Made by a program: the position numbers and the translations under genes. A DNA stretch of 64,000 bases. Source: Reyranella soli. GTDB taxonomy: Bacteria; Pseudomonadota; Alphaproteobacteria; Reyranellales; Reyranellaceae. The DNA is taken from the NCBI RefSeq assembly GCF_007992495.1, contig NZ_BKAJ01000031.1, positions 178,267-242,266 on the forward strand, in the 5' to 3' direction. A model generated the notes under the pieces. The model had not been told where the DNA came from. It saw only the letters and a list, made by a program, of their open reading frames with translations, and did not search any database. Shown in pieces: positions 42,278 through 50,849 of this stretch. Positions within the stretch are counted from its first letter, which is position 1; each line of letters starts with the position of its first letter.

Positions 42278-43624
42278 ATGATGGCGCGCGCGGATGCGGA
42301 TTTCTACGAGGCCATTTCCCGGTCGAGCCGGCGAACGGCCAAGCTGGGCGCAATTGTGCTCATCATCTTCCTGGTGGCATTCGGCGCGTGGGCAGGCACG
42401 GCGCTTTTGTCGGGCGCCATCGTGGCGGGCGGGTATTTCGTTGCCACCGGCGAGAACAAGATCGTCCAGCATCCCGACGGTGGCGTGATCCGCGAGATCA
42501 AGGTACGCGAGGGCGACAAGGTCGAAGCCGGCCAGGTCCTTATGGTGCTCGAAGAGACTGCGCCGAAGGCGGAGTTGCGACGGCTCATCCTGCGCGAGGC
42601 CCGCCTGGAAGCCATGCGGGTGCGGCTCCAGGCCGAAGCCGAGCGCAAGACCGAGCTGGTCTGGCCGGAGACGTTCCAGAAGTATATCGCTGACCCGGAA
42701 TTGGGCCCGATGCTGGAGGCGCAGATGAGCACCTTCCGGGCACGACTGAACAATATCCAGAGCGATGTGGCGTCGCAGCAGGAGAGCATCAATGCCCTGA
42801 TGCAGCGCGTCGAGGCCGGCAAGATCCAGATCGCCAACACCGAGCGCCAGGCGGCCCTGTTCACCGAGGAGATCGACAGCAAGTCGCAGCTGGTCAACAG
42901 CGGGCTCATCCGCCGGTCGGAGCTCCTGACCCTGCAGCGCGCCCATGCCGGCTCGAGCGGCGAGATCGGCCGGCTGCTGGGAGAGGTCGGCGATGCACGC
43001 GACCGCATCGCGCGGGCCCGTGAGCAGATCAACGGCGTCTACAGCGCCGCGGTGAAGACCGCGATGGAGCAACTGCACGAGACGCTTGGCGACCTGCAGG
43101 ACGTGCGCGAGCGTATTCGCTCGGCCAAAGCCGTGCTGGAGCGCATCCAGATTGTCGCGCCGGTGAACGGCGTGGTGGTCAAGATGCGCTATCACACGCC
43201 CGGCGGTGTGGTCGAGCCGGGCCGCAGCATCCTCGACCTGCTGCCGGTCGACGAGAATCTGCTGATCGAGGTCAAGGTCCGACCGCAGGACATCGACCAC
43301 GTCCAACTCGAGCAGCCCGCGAACATCCGTTTCAACTTCATGAATGCGCGGTCGACGCCCATGGTCACCGGCACGGTGGTCTATATATCGGCCGATGCCG
43401 TGCCCGAGCGCGCTGGCTTCAATGCCAGCCTCGACGGCACCGCCAAGGAAGTCTATCTCGCACGCGTGCGCATCGACCATGGCGAGACGGCCAAGATCCC
43501 GGGCTTTCGGGCAATCGCCGGCATGCCCGTCGAGGTCTTCATCCGCACGGGCGATCGAACCTTCTTCGAGTATCTGACGAAGCCTATCAAGGACAGCTTC
43601 GCCCGAGCCTTCCGCGAGCTCTAG
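42278..43624 (+). CDS. HlyD-family periplasmic adaptor (membrane fusion protein)
   Basis: 448 residues. A single N-terminal membrane helix (about 24-48) is followed by the lipoyl half-motif GGVIREIKVREGDKVEAGQVL, a long coiled-coil hairpin (about 95-285), the second lipoyl half APVNGVVVKMRYHTPGGVV, and a beta-barrel ending with GMPVEVFIRTGDRTFFEYL...PIKDS, which is diagnostic of type I secretion adaptors (HlyD/PrtE). GTG 42275, ATG 42278 and ATG 42281 are consecutive possible starts; GAAGAGG lies upstream. It bridges the ABC exporter to TolC. A perfect 22-base palindrome follows the gene. Confidence 0.93.
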   Translation: MMARADADFYEAISRSSRRTAKLGAIVLIIFLVAFGAWAGTALLSGAIVAGGYFVATGENKIVQHPDGGVIREIKVREGDKVEAGQVLMVLEETAPKAELRRLILREARLEAMRVRLQAEAERKTELVWPETFQKYIADPELGPMLEAQMSTFRARLNNIQSDVASQQESINALMQRVEAGKIQIANTERQAALFTEEIDSKSQLVNSGLIRRSELLTLQRAHAGSSGEIGRLLGEVGDARDRIARAREQINGVYSAAVKTAMEQLHETLGDLQDVRERIRSAKAVLERIQIVAPVNGVVVKMRYHTPGGVVEPGRSILDLLPVDENLLIEVKVRPQDIDHVQLEQPANIRFNFMNARSTPMVTGTVVYISADAVPERAGFNASLDGTAKEVYLARVRIDHGETAKIPGFRAIAGMPVEVFIRTGDRTFFEYLTKPIKDSFARAFREL

Positions 43625-43631
43625 AGGTGAG

Positions 43632-43653
43632 CTCGCCGATTGCAATCGGCGAG
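43632..43653. terminator. Perfect 22-base palindrome after the exporter operon
   Basis: CTCGCCGATTG and CAATCGGCGAG are exact inverted complements with no loop, starting 8 bases after the adaptor stop. There is no U-tract, so it may be a Rho-assisted terminator, an mRNA-stabilising hairpin, or a protein-binding site ahead of the next gene. Confidence 0.55.
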
Positions 43654-43766
43654 GGTCACGCAAGTAAAATTGCGTTGTTCGTCTCAACTGTTTACCCAAT
43701 AGGCGTGCCGGTTCTCCAGCAGCAGTGACCGACTTGGGTTCTGTGCGCGGTAAACGGAGAGATGCA

Positions 43767-45533
43767 ATGCGGGTGGAGATCATCGAGGGGAAAGAAGCGA
43801 TCGAGAGGCTGCGTCCTCAGTGGGATGCCGTCTACGACGCCGACCCCGAGGCCCAGTTCTTTCTCTCGTGGTCTTGGCTCGACGCCTACAACGCGCCGTG
43901 GGCCTACGATGTTTTCGTCCTTGCGGTCAGGCCGGACGACGACAGCGCGGACTATGTGGCGCTGATGCCGCTGCGGCTGCGCACGCGAGAGCGCCGCAAC
44001 ACCGAATTCGTCAACGAGCTCAATCTCGCCGGAAACTACATCTCGGACTATTGCGGCTTCCTGTGCCGGGCCGGCTTCGAGGAGCAGGCGCTGCCGGCGT
44101 TGGCGGCCAAGATCCAGCAATTCAACTGGAGACGTCTGCGTCTCGAATATTTCCGCGCCTCCGAGCATCGGGCCGAGCTCTTCCTGCGCGGCTTCTCGTC
44201 CAGCACGTTCATGACCACCCAAGTAAGCGCCGTGAACCCCGACGGCACCGACAACAGCATTTGCCCATCCGTCGCCTTGCCGGACGACTGGGACCGGTTT
44301 CTCGAAACCAAAGTCAGTTCCAATACGCGCCAGAAAATCCGCCGGTTCCTGCGTCAGGTCGAGAGTTCCGACGACTACCGTATCACCCACGCGACTGCCG
44401 ATACGCTCGAGCGCGATATCGAGAACATGCTCACGCTCTGGACGGCGCGCTGGGGCGCGCGAAAGGGCAGGCGGCTCCCCTCAATCCTCAGTGCAAATCG
44501 CCTGGCGTTGCGAAAGGCGTTCGCCGCAGGGACGCTGTTCATGCCGGTCTTGTGGCATGGCGATCGCGCCATCTGCGTGCTCGCAATCCTGGTCGACGAT
44601 CGAAAAAAGACCTACAACTTCTACATCGGCGGTCGCGACGAAGACTTCAAGGGCCCGCCGACGGGGCTCGTGCTGCACGGCTACGCCATTCGGCACGCCA
44701 TCGCCAACGGCATCACCAAGTACGATTTCCTGCGCGGCAACGAGGCCTACAAGTACTCGTTCGGCTGCGAGGAGCTGCACCTCAAGTCGCTCCTCCTGAC
44801 CACGAGGGACCAGCGTAATCTCCGCGGCAAGATCGAACCCAGAGGCGTGCCGGTGGTCGTGGCGCGCGCGTTCGAGCTGCATCAGGCGAACAAGCTCGAG
44901 GCGGCCGAGCGCGCGTGCCAGCAGGTGCTCGAGGTCGATCCGCGCAATGCCAGGGCGCTCCACCTGCTCGGGACGGCCGAGGCAAAGCGCGGCAACCACC
45001 TGATGGCGGTGAAGCACCTCAGGCTCCTGGTTTCCCTCGTGCCCAATGCGGTCGCGAGCTGGTACGCGCTCGCGAAGTCTTTGCAGGCGCGAGGTGCCTG
45101 GGCGGAAGCGGCCGATGCCTACTGCGAGCTCATCAGCAGGCAGCCGACGCATCCCCAGGTCTATCACAGTCTCGGACAGGTCCTGCTGAAGCTCGACCAG
45201 GTCGATCACGCCGTTACCGTGTTCGAGGCCGCGCTGGGCCTGAAGGCGGATTACGCCGACGCCCTCATCGGCCGCAGCGAGGCAATGGGCATCCGCGGCG
45301 CGATTCCGCGATCGAAAGCCGAGAAGCGCGCATCACGGCATGCCGCCGTGGGCGAGCGCGTCGCCAAGGTTGCCGAGATTGCCGCCGCCGCCCGACGGTT
45401 CAACGAAGCGATGATTGCAGACCAGCCTGCGGGCAGCCAAGGCGCAGGCATCGCCATGCTGGCGGACGTGCGGCGCCCCGCCGGCAGCCCACGTCTTCAG
45501 ATGGCCGGAGCCAAGAACCGGGTCTTGCACTGA
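43767..45533 (+). CDS. FemAB/GNAT-type acyltransferase fused to TPR repeats
   Basis: 588 residues from ATG 43767 (GGAG 7 bases upstream). Residues 1-350 are the double-GNAT fold of PF13480 proteins (CelD/BcsL-like): FFLSWSWLDAYNAPW, SNTRQKIRRFLRQVE, and the C-terminal half AICVLAILVDDRKKTYNFYIGG...YDFLRGNEAYKYSFGC. Residues 365-510 are three or four TPRs (ALHLLGTAEAKRGNHLMAVKHL; VYHSLGQVLLKLDQVDHAVTVF). It is located right after a type I secretion operon, so it could acylate an exported protein or a surface polysaccharide; the TPRs may recognise it. Cytosolic, no signal peptide. Confidence 0.88.
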   Translation: MRVEIIEGKEAIERLRPQWDAVYDADPEAQFFLSWSWLDAYNAPWAYDVFVLAVRPDDDSADYVALMPLRLRTRERRNTEFVNELNLAGNYISDYCGFLCRAGFEEQALPALAAKIQQFNWRRLRLEYFRASEHRAELFLRGFSSSTFMTTQVSAVNPDGTDNSICPSVALPDDWDRFLETKVSSNTRQKIRRFLRQVESSDDYRITHATADTLERDIENMLTLWTARWGARKGRRLPSILSANRLALRKAFAAGTLFMPVLWHGDRAICVLAILVDDRKKTYNFYIGGRDEDFKGPPTGLVLHGYAIRHAIANGITKYDFLRGNEAYKYSFGCEELHLKSLLLTTRDQRNLRGKIEPRGVPVVVARAFELHQANKLEAAERACQQVLEVDPRNARALHLLGTAEAKRGNHLMAVKHLRLLVSLVPNAVASWYALAKSLQARGAWAEAADAYCELISRQPTHPQVYHSLGQVLLKLDQVDHAVTVFEAALGLKADYADALIGRSEAMGIRGAIPRSKAEKRASRHAAVGERVAKVAEIAAAARRFNEAMIADQPAGSQGAGIAMLADVRRPAGSPRLQMAGAKNRVLH

Positions 45534-45542
45534 CGGCGCCCC

Positions 45543-45671
45543 ATGAGCAAGCCAGCGACCCCCGCCGCGACTCAAGCAACAGATGTCCTGCTGCTGCTGG
45601 CGGTCGCTTCGATGCTCGTCAGCGGCCTGCTGCTGATGGGCTGGTCCCTGTGGGTGCTCGCCGTAATCTGA
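45543..45671 (+). CDS. Small single-pass membrane protein, 42 residues
   Basis: Begins 9 bases after the GNAT-TPR stop. A short polar N-terminus (MSKPATPAATQATD) is followed by an uninterrupted hydrophobic segment of about 28 residues rich in Leu/Val, ending WSLWVLAVI. The ribosome site is weak (GGCGCC), so expression would rely on coupling to the upstream gene. It is supported only by its position, good codon use and the clean transmembrane pattern. Function unknown. Confidence 0.4.
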   Translation: MSKPATPAATQATDVLLLLAVASMLVSGLLLMGWSLWVLAVI

Positions 45672-45694
45672 ATCTTGCTCCACCGCCGTGAGCA

Positions 45695-46555
45695 TCAGGT
45701 GTCGGCCAGCGCCGCCAGCATGCGATCGCGCGCGGCGAAGTCGCCGTCGGCGTGCACCGGCTGCAGGCAGACATGCGTGGCGCCCGCCTCGAAATGCGCC
45801 CGCAGGCCTTTCTTGACGGTGTCGGCGTCGCCCCACAGGCACATGGCGTCGATGAAGCGGTCGCTGCCGCCGTTGGCGAGATCGGCTTCGGTGAAGCCCT
45901 CGCGCAGCCAGTTGTTGCGATAGTTGGGCAGCACCATGTAGCGCGCCAGCTCCTTGCGGCCGAGCGTGCGGGCACGGTGGGCGTCGGTCTCGATCGTCAC
46001 CTTCTGCTCGACGGCGAGTATCTTGTCCGGTCCCAGGATCGCCGCCGCCTGCTTGGTGTGCCGCGGCGTTACGTTATACGGAACAGCGCCCTGCGATTTC
46101 TCGCCGCTGAGCGCCAGCATCTTCGGACCCAGCGCCGCGACCACGACGGGCAGCTCCTCGCCGGCCGGCACGTCCTTGTTGATGCCGTCGAGATAAGCCC
46201 GCATCGCTGGAATGGGTTTGTCGTAGTGGTGCCCGCGCACACCCTCGACCATCGGAATGTGGCTGACGCCCAGGCCGAGGATGAAACGCCCGTCGTACCA
46301 GTCGTTCAGCGAAACCAAGGCACGTTTGGCGGTGTAGGAATCGCGGGCATAGATGTTGGCGATCGAGCTGCCGATCGTGAGTTTGCTCGATTTGGAGAGC
46401 AGATGCGTGGCGAGCGACATCGATTCGTAGCCGCGCGATTCGGGATACCAGAAGGCCGAGTAGCCGTTGCCCTCGACGGTCTTCATCAGCTCGCCGAGCT
46501 GCGAGCCGTTGAGCTTGTCGGTCGAGTACCAGACTCCGAGACGACCCAGTGCCAT
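45695..46555 (-). CDS. LLM-class oxidoreductase 9 (TIGR03620-like)
   Basis: 286 residues from ATG 46555, which follows AGGAG; the frame is open 192 bases further upstream but overlaps the divergent PLP gene. MALGRLGVWYSTDKL, SAFWYPESRGYES, LTIGSSIANIYARD and RFILGLGVSHIPMVEG match the MSMEG-type F420-associated LLM subgroup, in which PE-x-x-G replaces EHH. The C-terminus AGATHVCLQPV is normal. Divergent from the threonine-synthase-like gene with 79 bases in between. Confidence 0.9.
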   Translation of the reverse strand: MALGRLGVWYSTDKLNGSQLGELMKTVEGNGYSAFWYPESRGYESMSLATHLLSKSSKLTIGSSIANIYARDSYTAKRALVSLNDWYDGRFILGLGVSHIPMVEGVRGHHYDKPIPAMRAYLDGINKDVPAGEELPVVVAALGPKMLALSGEKSQGAVPYNVTPRHTKQAAAILGPDKILAVEQKVTIETDAHRARTLGRKELARYMVLPNYRNNWLREGFTEADLANGGSDRFIDAMCLWGDADTVKKGLRAHFEAGATHVCLQPVHADGDFAARDRMLAALADT

Positions 46556-46634
46556 CGTAAATCTCCTGCCGAATTTTGCCGCACCTTGGCACTGGCTGAT
46601 TGGAGGCACCACCAGAAACTCGGTAAGGTACGAA

Positions 46635-47888
46635 ATGCCTTCTCCCAGTGCGCTGGTTTGCGTTCGGTGCAGCGCCCGATATGCGGTCGATCGTTTCGCC
46701 GACGATTGCCCGGTCTGCCGAACGGCCCGCGCTCCCGCCAATCTCACCGTCGCCTACGACGCGCCGCCCGGCGCCGGACTCGGCCGCAATGACACGCAGC
46801 GTCGACCGCGATCGATGTGGCGCTGGGATGCCTTCCTGCCGGCGTCGGCCAAGGATGCGGTGAGTCTGGGCGAAGGCGACACGCCGCTGCTCGAGGCGCC
46901 GAACCTCGGTCTCGGCGATGTCTGGATCAAGGACGAGTCGCGCAATCCCACCTGGTCGTTCAAGGACCGGCTGGCCTCGGGGGCGCTCACGATGGCGAAG
47001 CGCTTCGGTGCCAAGGTGATCGCCTCGAGCTCGTCGGGCAATGCCGGTGCCGCCGCCGCGGCCTACGCCGCCAAGGCCGGCCTGCCGTGCGTCGTCTTCA
47101 CCTTCGTGGGCTCGGCCGGTCCTCTGGTGCTGCAGATGCGCGCCTACGGCGCCATGGTGGTGAAGGTGACCGACAAGGCCGATCGCTGGCGCCTGCAGTC
47201 GCTCGGCGTGCGCGAGTTCGGCTGGTATCCGACCTCGCCGTTCTTCGGCCCCGTCGTCGGCAGCAACCCCTACGGCATGGAAGGTTACAAGACCATCGCC
47301 TACGAGATCGCCGAGGCGTTCGACTGGAACCCGCCGGACTGGTGCGTGCTGCCGGTGTGCTACGGCGATGCGCTGTTCGGCATGTGGAAGGGCTTCGAGG
47401 ATCTTTTGGCCCTGGGCTGGATCGACCGGGTGCCACGGTTTGTCGCCGCCGAGGTCTCAGGCTCGCTTACCGCCGCCATGGCGAGCGGCGATGTCATGCC
47501 GCCCGAGGTGCCGCGCAACGCACCGTCCATCGCGACGTCGATCGGCGCGGCCCAGGCGACCGTGCAGGGCCTCGACGTGCTGCGCCGCTCGCGCGGCGCC
47601 GCCGTCACGATCGGCGACGACGACCTCAGGCGCTGGGTGGTGACGCTGGCCGCCAAGGAAGGCATCTGGCCGGAAGCGTCGTCGGTCGCGCCCCTCGCCG
47701 CCATCGAGCGCCTGCGCGCCGACGGCACCATCGCGCCGCACGAACGCTGCGTGGCATTGCTGACGGCGAGCGGCCTGAAAGACCCGGGACCGATCGAGAC
47801 GGCGCTGCCCGAGCCGCCGCTGGTCAGCGGCGGATTGCCCGAGCTGATGGCTGCCCTCAAGAACACCTATGGATTCGCGCATGGTTGA
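46635..47888 (+). CDS. Threonine-synthase-like PLP-dependent enzyme with zinc ribbon
   Basis: 417 residues. A small zinc-ribbon-like start (C9, C12, C25, C28) is followed by the fold-type II PLP domain: the Schiff-base lysine K110 in WSFKDRLA, the phosphate-binding SSSGNAGA (132-139), and GYKTIAYEIAEA. This is the layout of one class of bacterial threonine synthases and of related beta-eliminating or replacing enzymes. Its location with two LLM genes rather than with thr genes suggests a catabolic role on a hydroxy- or phospho-amino acid; that is inference. ATG 46635 follows TAAGGT. It overlaps the next LLM gene by 8 bases. Confidence 0.88.
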   Translation: MPSPSALVCVRCSARYAVDRFADDCPVCRTARAPANLTVAYDAPPGAGLGRNDTQRRPRSMWRWDAFLPASAKDAVSLGEGDTPLLEAPNLGLGDVWIKDESRNPTWSFKDRLASGALTMAKRFGAKVIASSSSGNAGAAAAAYAAKAGLPCVVFTFVGSAGPLVLQMRAYGAMVVKVTDKADRWRLQSLGVREFGWYPTSPFFGPVVGSNPYGMEGYKTIAYEIAEAFDWNPPDWCVLPVCYGDALFGMWKGFEDLLALGWIDRVPRFVAAEVSGSLTAAMASGDVMPPEVPRNAPSIATSIGAAQATVQGLDVLRRSRGAAVTIGDDDLRRWVVTLAAKEGIWPEASSVAPLAAIERLRADGTIAPHERCVALLTASGLKDPGPIETALPEPPLVSGGLPELMAALKNTYGFAHG

Positions 47889-48834
47889 GTTCGGCATCTC
47901 CATGGATGGCCGCGCGCCGGTCACCGACATTCCGGCGCAGGCCAAGGCGGCAGAGGAGGGTGGCGCCTCGACCTTGTGGATCGCCTGCCACCTTTATCTG
48001 CGCGATCCCATCACCATGGCGGCGCTGGCGCTCGGCGCCACCAAGCGCATCAAGATCGCCCTGATGGCGATGAGCCCCTACTCGGTGCATCCGGTGTTCA
48101 TCGCCATGGCGGCGGCGACGCTCGAGGAGATGTATCCCGGCCGCGTCATCCTCTGCCTCGGCGCCGGCGCGCCGGCCGATCTCAAGGCGGCGGGCCTCGA
48201 GGCGACCAAGCCGCTGGTCAGCATCGACGAGGCGGCGAAGATCTGTCGATCGCTGCTCGACGGTGAGATGGCCGACTTCCAGGGGCAGGTCTTCCATGTC
48301 GCAGGCCGGCGTCTGGCCAATGGTGGGCGCAAGGTGCCCATCGTGATCGCGGCTTCGCGCTCGCGCATGCTGAAGCTGGCCGGCCGCGCGACCGACGGCG
48401 TGCTGATCTCGGCTGCGACCTCGCCGCCCTTCGTGAAGGCTTGCCTTGCCGAGGCGGCAAGCGCCAACCCGGGCTTCCAGAAGGTCGGCATCGTCTACAC
48501 CAAGCTCGGCGCCACCGAGAAGGAAGGCATCGATCCGATCCGCCGGCCGATCGGCTTCGTGCTGCGCGGCGCCCACCATGCCGAAAACATCCGCCTGTCG
48601 GGCGCCAAGCTCGACCAGGCCGCACTCGCCATCGCCTACGCCGCGGAGAACTGGACCGAGGTCGATCGCCTGGTGAGCGACGATGTGGTGCGCCGTCACG
48701 CCGCCTGCGGCACGCCCGATCAGGTGCGCGCCAAGCTCGAGGAGTATCGCGCCATCGGCCTCGACGAGGTCGTGATCGGTGGCATGGATGATGCTCCGTC
48801 CATAGCGGCGGCTTTGGCCGCGGTTCGGAGATAG
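47881..48834 (+). CDS. LLM-class oxidoreductase 10 (divergent)
   Basis: 317 residues from ATG 47881, overlapping the PLP gene stop by 8 bases. The most atypical paralogue: WIACHLYLRDPITMAALA replaces the usual EHH or PEH region, followed by IKIALMAMSPYSVHP and RVILCLGAGAPADLKAAG, with a shortened phosphate loop. The LKLAGRATDGVLIS and GIVYTKLGA segments keep the barrel. Middle gene of the PLP-LLM-LLM operon. Because standard motifs are modified, substrate or even cofactor may differ from those of the others. Confidence 0.88.
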   Translation: MVEFGISMDGRAPVTDIPAQAKAAEEGGASTLWIACHLYLRDPITMAALALGATKRIKIALMAMSPYSVHPVFIAMAAATLEEMYPGRVILCLGAGAPADLKAAGLEATKPLVSIDEAAKICRSLLDGEMADFQGQVFHVAGRRLANGGRKVPIVIAASRSRMLKLAGRATDGVLISAATSPPFVKACLAEAASANPGFQKVGIVYTKLGATEKEGIDPIRRPIGFVLRGAHHAENIRLSGAKLDQAALAIAYAAENWTEVDRLVSDDVVRRHAACGTPDQVRAKLEEYRAIGLDEVVIGGMDDAPSIAAALAAVRR

Positions 48835-48835
48835 A

Positions 48836-49828
48836 ATGAAGTTCAGCATCAGCCTGCCGACCGGCTTCGAGGGGGTCATGTATCCCATCCCCTTCGTCGA
48901 GCCCGGCGATTTCGTGCGCATGGCCCAGCTCTGCGAGAAGCTGGGCTACGATTCGGTATGGGGCAACGACCACATCACCAGCCAGCATTATGTGCGCGAG
49001 CTGTTCCCCGACAAGGCGCCGAATTTCTATGAGGTCCTGACGGTGCTGTCGTTCTGCGCGGCAGCCACCACGCGCATCCGCGCCGGCACGGCGCTGGCGG
49101 TGCTGCCGATGCGCGATCCGTTCTGGCTCGCCAAGCAGGCCGCGACCATCGACCAGCTCTCCAACGGCCGCTTGGTGCTGGCGCTGGGCATCGGCGCGTA
49201 TCGCGAGGAGTTCGCCGCCTGGGCGCCCAGGCTGGCGCCCAAGGCGCGGCGCGGAGAGATGATGGACGAGGGCATCGAGCTCATGCGCCGCCTGTTCAGC
49301 GAGCGGCGGGTGACGCACGAGGGCAAGTACTACGCTGTGCGTGACGTCGAGATGTATCCCAAGCCCAAGGCCGATCCCTTCGCCTTGTGGATCGGTGGCC
49401 ACAACATGGAGACCGTCGAGCGCACGGCGCGCATCGCCACGGGCTGGCTGCCCGGCTGGCGGCCATGGCCCGAGCTCGAGGAGCGCATCAAGACCTTGAA
49501 GGAGCGCGCCGCCGCGTTCGGTCGCGATCCGCGGGAGATCGAGATCGCGCCTCAGTTCTCGTTGACCATCGCCAAGACCGCGGAAGAAGCCGAGCGGCGC
49601 TACATGGAATCGGGCCTGGTCGCCCACCGCAAGTCGCTCGCCTATACCGGCCGCGACCTCACCAAGCAGGTGGTGGCCAACCTGGTCGGCTCGCCCGACC
49701 TCATCCTCGAGAAGATCGACGGCCTCAGGAAGATCGGCGTCGACCACGCCTGCGCTCTCATGATCCCGGCCGACAGCATGGCCGAGTTCGAGGACCAGGT
49801 GGAATGGTTCGCCAAGGTGGCTCTCTAG
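48836..49828 (+). CDS. LLM-class oxidoreductase 11
   Basis: 330 residues. MKFSISLPTGFEGVMYPIPF, SVWGNDHITSQHYVR, RIRAGTALAVLPMRDP and LVLALGIGAYREEFAAW. It is clearly related to LLM 12, which faces it: both begin with LPTG-x-EG-x-x-YPIPF and share VWGNDH and GIGAYREEF. GGAGATAG precedes the ATG. The TAG stop is shared base-for-base with the opposing gene's TAG (CTAG, 49825-49828), so the two transcripts end into each other. Confidence 0.92.
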   Translation: MKFSISLPTGFEGVMYPIPFVEPGDFVRMAQLCEKLGYDSVWGNDHITSQHYVRELFPDKAPNFYEVLTVLSFCAAATTRIRAGTALAVLPMRDPFWLAKQAATIDQLSNGRLVLALGIGAYREEFAAWAPRLAPKARRGEMMDEGIELMRRLFSERRVTHEGKYYAVRDVEMYPKPKADPFALWIGGHNMETVERTARIATGWLPGWRPWPELEERIKTLKERAAAFGRDPREIEIAPQFSLTIAKTAEEAERRYMESGLVAHRKSLAYTGRDLTKQVVANLVGSPDLILEKIDGLRKIGVDHACALMIPADSMAEFEDQVEWFAKVAL

Positions 49829-50835
49829 CCCTTCACCTTCGGCGTCACTTCTTCGCCGAATATCTGCATCTGGTCGATCAGCTCCTGGACGGAGTTGGCG
49901 GCGAAGTAGAGCCCGAGCAGGTGCGTGACGCCGGCCTCGCGGAAGGCATTGGCCTTGTCGACGATCTCCGCCGGCGTGCCGATCAGGTTGATGTCCTCGT
50001 GCGCGGCCGCGCCCTGGCCCTTCAGAGTCGATTTGGAGAGCGACACCAGGTGCTTGTTCATCTGGCTCTTGCGGAAGCTTTCCACGGCGGCCTGGCGGGT
50101 CTTGCCGACATGCACCACGAACTGAGGGCAGACTTCGATGGTCTTGGGATCGCGGCCGGCCTTCTCGGCTTCCTCGTGCAGCGTCTTCACGCCGGCGCGC
50201 AGGCGATCGACATGCATGCCGGCCGGCAGCCAGCCGTCGGCCCACTTCACCGTGCGCGCGATGTTGTTGGGGTTGTTGCCGCCAACATAGATCGGGATGC
50301 GCTTCTGCAACGGCTTCGGGTACAGCTCGACGTCGCGGAACTTGTAGTACTTGCCTTCGAAGCTCGCGACGCGCTCCTTGAACAGCAGGTTCAGCGCCTG
50401 CAGGCCTTCGTCGACGATGTCGCCGCGGTCCATCTTGGCATCCGGCTGCAGCGCCTTGAACTCCTCGCGGTAGGCGCCGATGCCGAGGCCGATCTCGACC
50501 CGGCCCTTGCCAAAATGGTCCAGCGTCGCGATCTGCTTGGCCAGCACCACGATGTCGTGGCGCATCGGCAGCACGATCACGCCGGTGCCGACCTTGATGG
50601 TCTTGGTCTCCGACAGCACGAAGGCATAGGTGATCAGCGGCTCCCAGAAACGCGGCGGCACCGGGAACTCGGCGCGCACGTAGTTCTGGGTGGTCATGTG
50701 GTCGTTGCCCCACACCGAATCGTAGCCGTACTTCTCGGCGGCCTGGGCGATCTTGATGACGTTCTCAGGGTCGGAGAACGGGATGGGATAGGTCAAGCCT
50801 TCCATCCCGGTCGGCAGGCCAGCGCTGACACGCAT
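49825..50835 (-). CDS. LLM-class oxidoreductase 12, last gene of the liv-hyu operon
   Basis: 336 residues. MRVSAGLPTGMEGLTYPIPF, SVWGNDHMTTQNYVR, IKVGTGVIVLPMRHD and VEIGLGIGAYREEFKAL. It starts 14 bases after hyuB, with AAGGAGACA as ribosome site, and so belongs to the livHMGF-hyuAB transcription unit. Presumably it oxidises or opens the imported ring compound or its product, as RutA-type LLM enzymes do for pyrimidines; this is inference. It is an inverted paralogue of LLM 11. Confidence 0.92.
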   Translation of the reverse strand: MRVSAGLPTGMEGLTYPIPFSDPENVIKIAQAAEKYGYDSVWGNDHMTTQNYVRAEFPVPPRFWEPLITYAFVLSETKTIKVGTGVIVLPMRHDIVVLAKQIATLDHFGKGRVEIGLGIGAYREEFKALQPDAKMDRGDIVDEGLQALNLLFKERVASFEGKYYKFRDVELYPKPLQKRIPIYVGGNNPNNIARTVKWADGWLPAGMHVDRLRAGVKTLHEEAEKAGRDPKTIEVCPQFVVHVGKTRQAAVESFRKSQMNKHLVSLSKSTLKGQGAAAHEDINLIGTPAEIVDKANAFREAGVTHLLGLYFAANSVQELIDQMQIFGEEVTPKVKG

Positions 50836-50849
50836 TGTCTTGTCTCCTT

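Noticed and set aside
40187..43783. A minus-strand open frame of about 1200 codons opposite the type I secretion genes
   Set aside because: It is exactly antisense to an ABC exporter and adaptor with all family motifs; the frame is open only because high-GC codons leave few stops on the opposite strand. Composition is Asp/Ala/Gln/His-rich with no domain.
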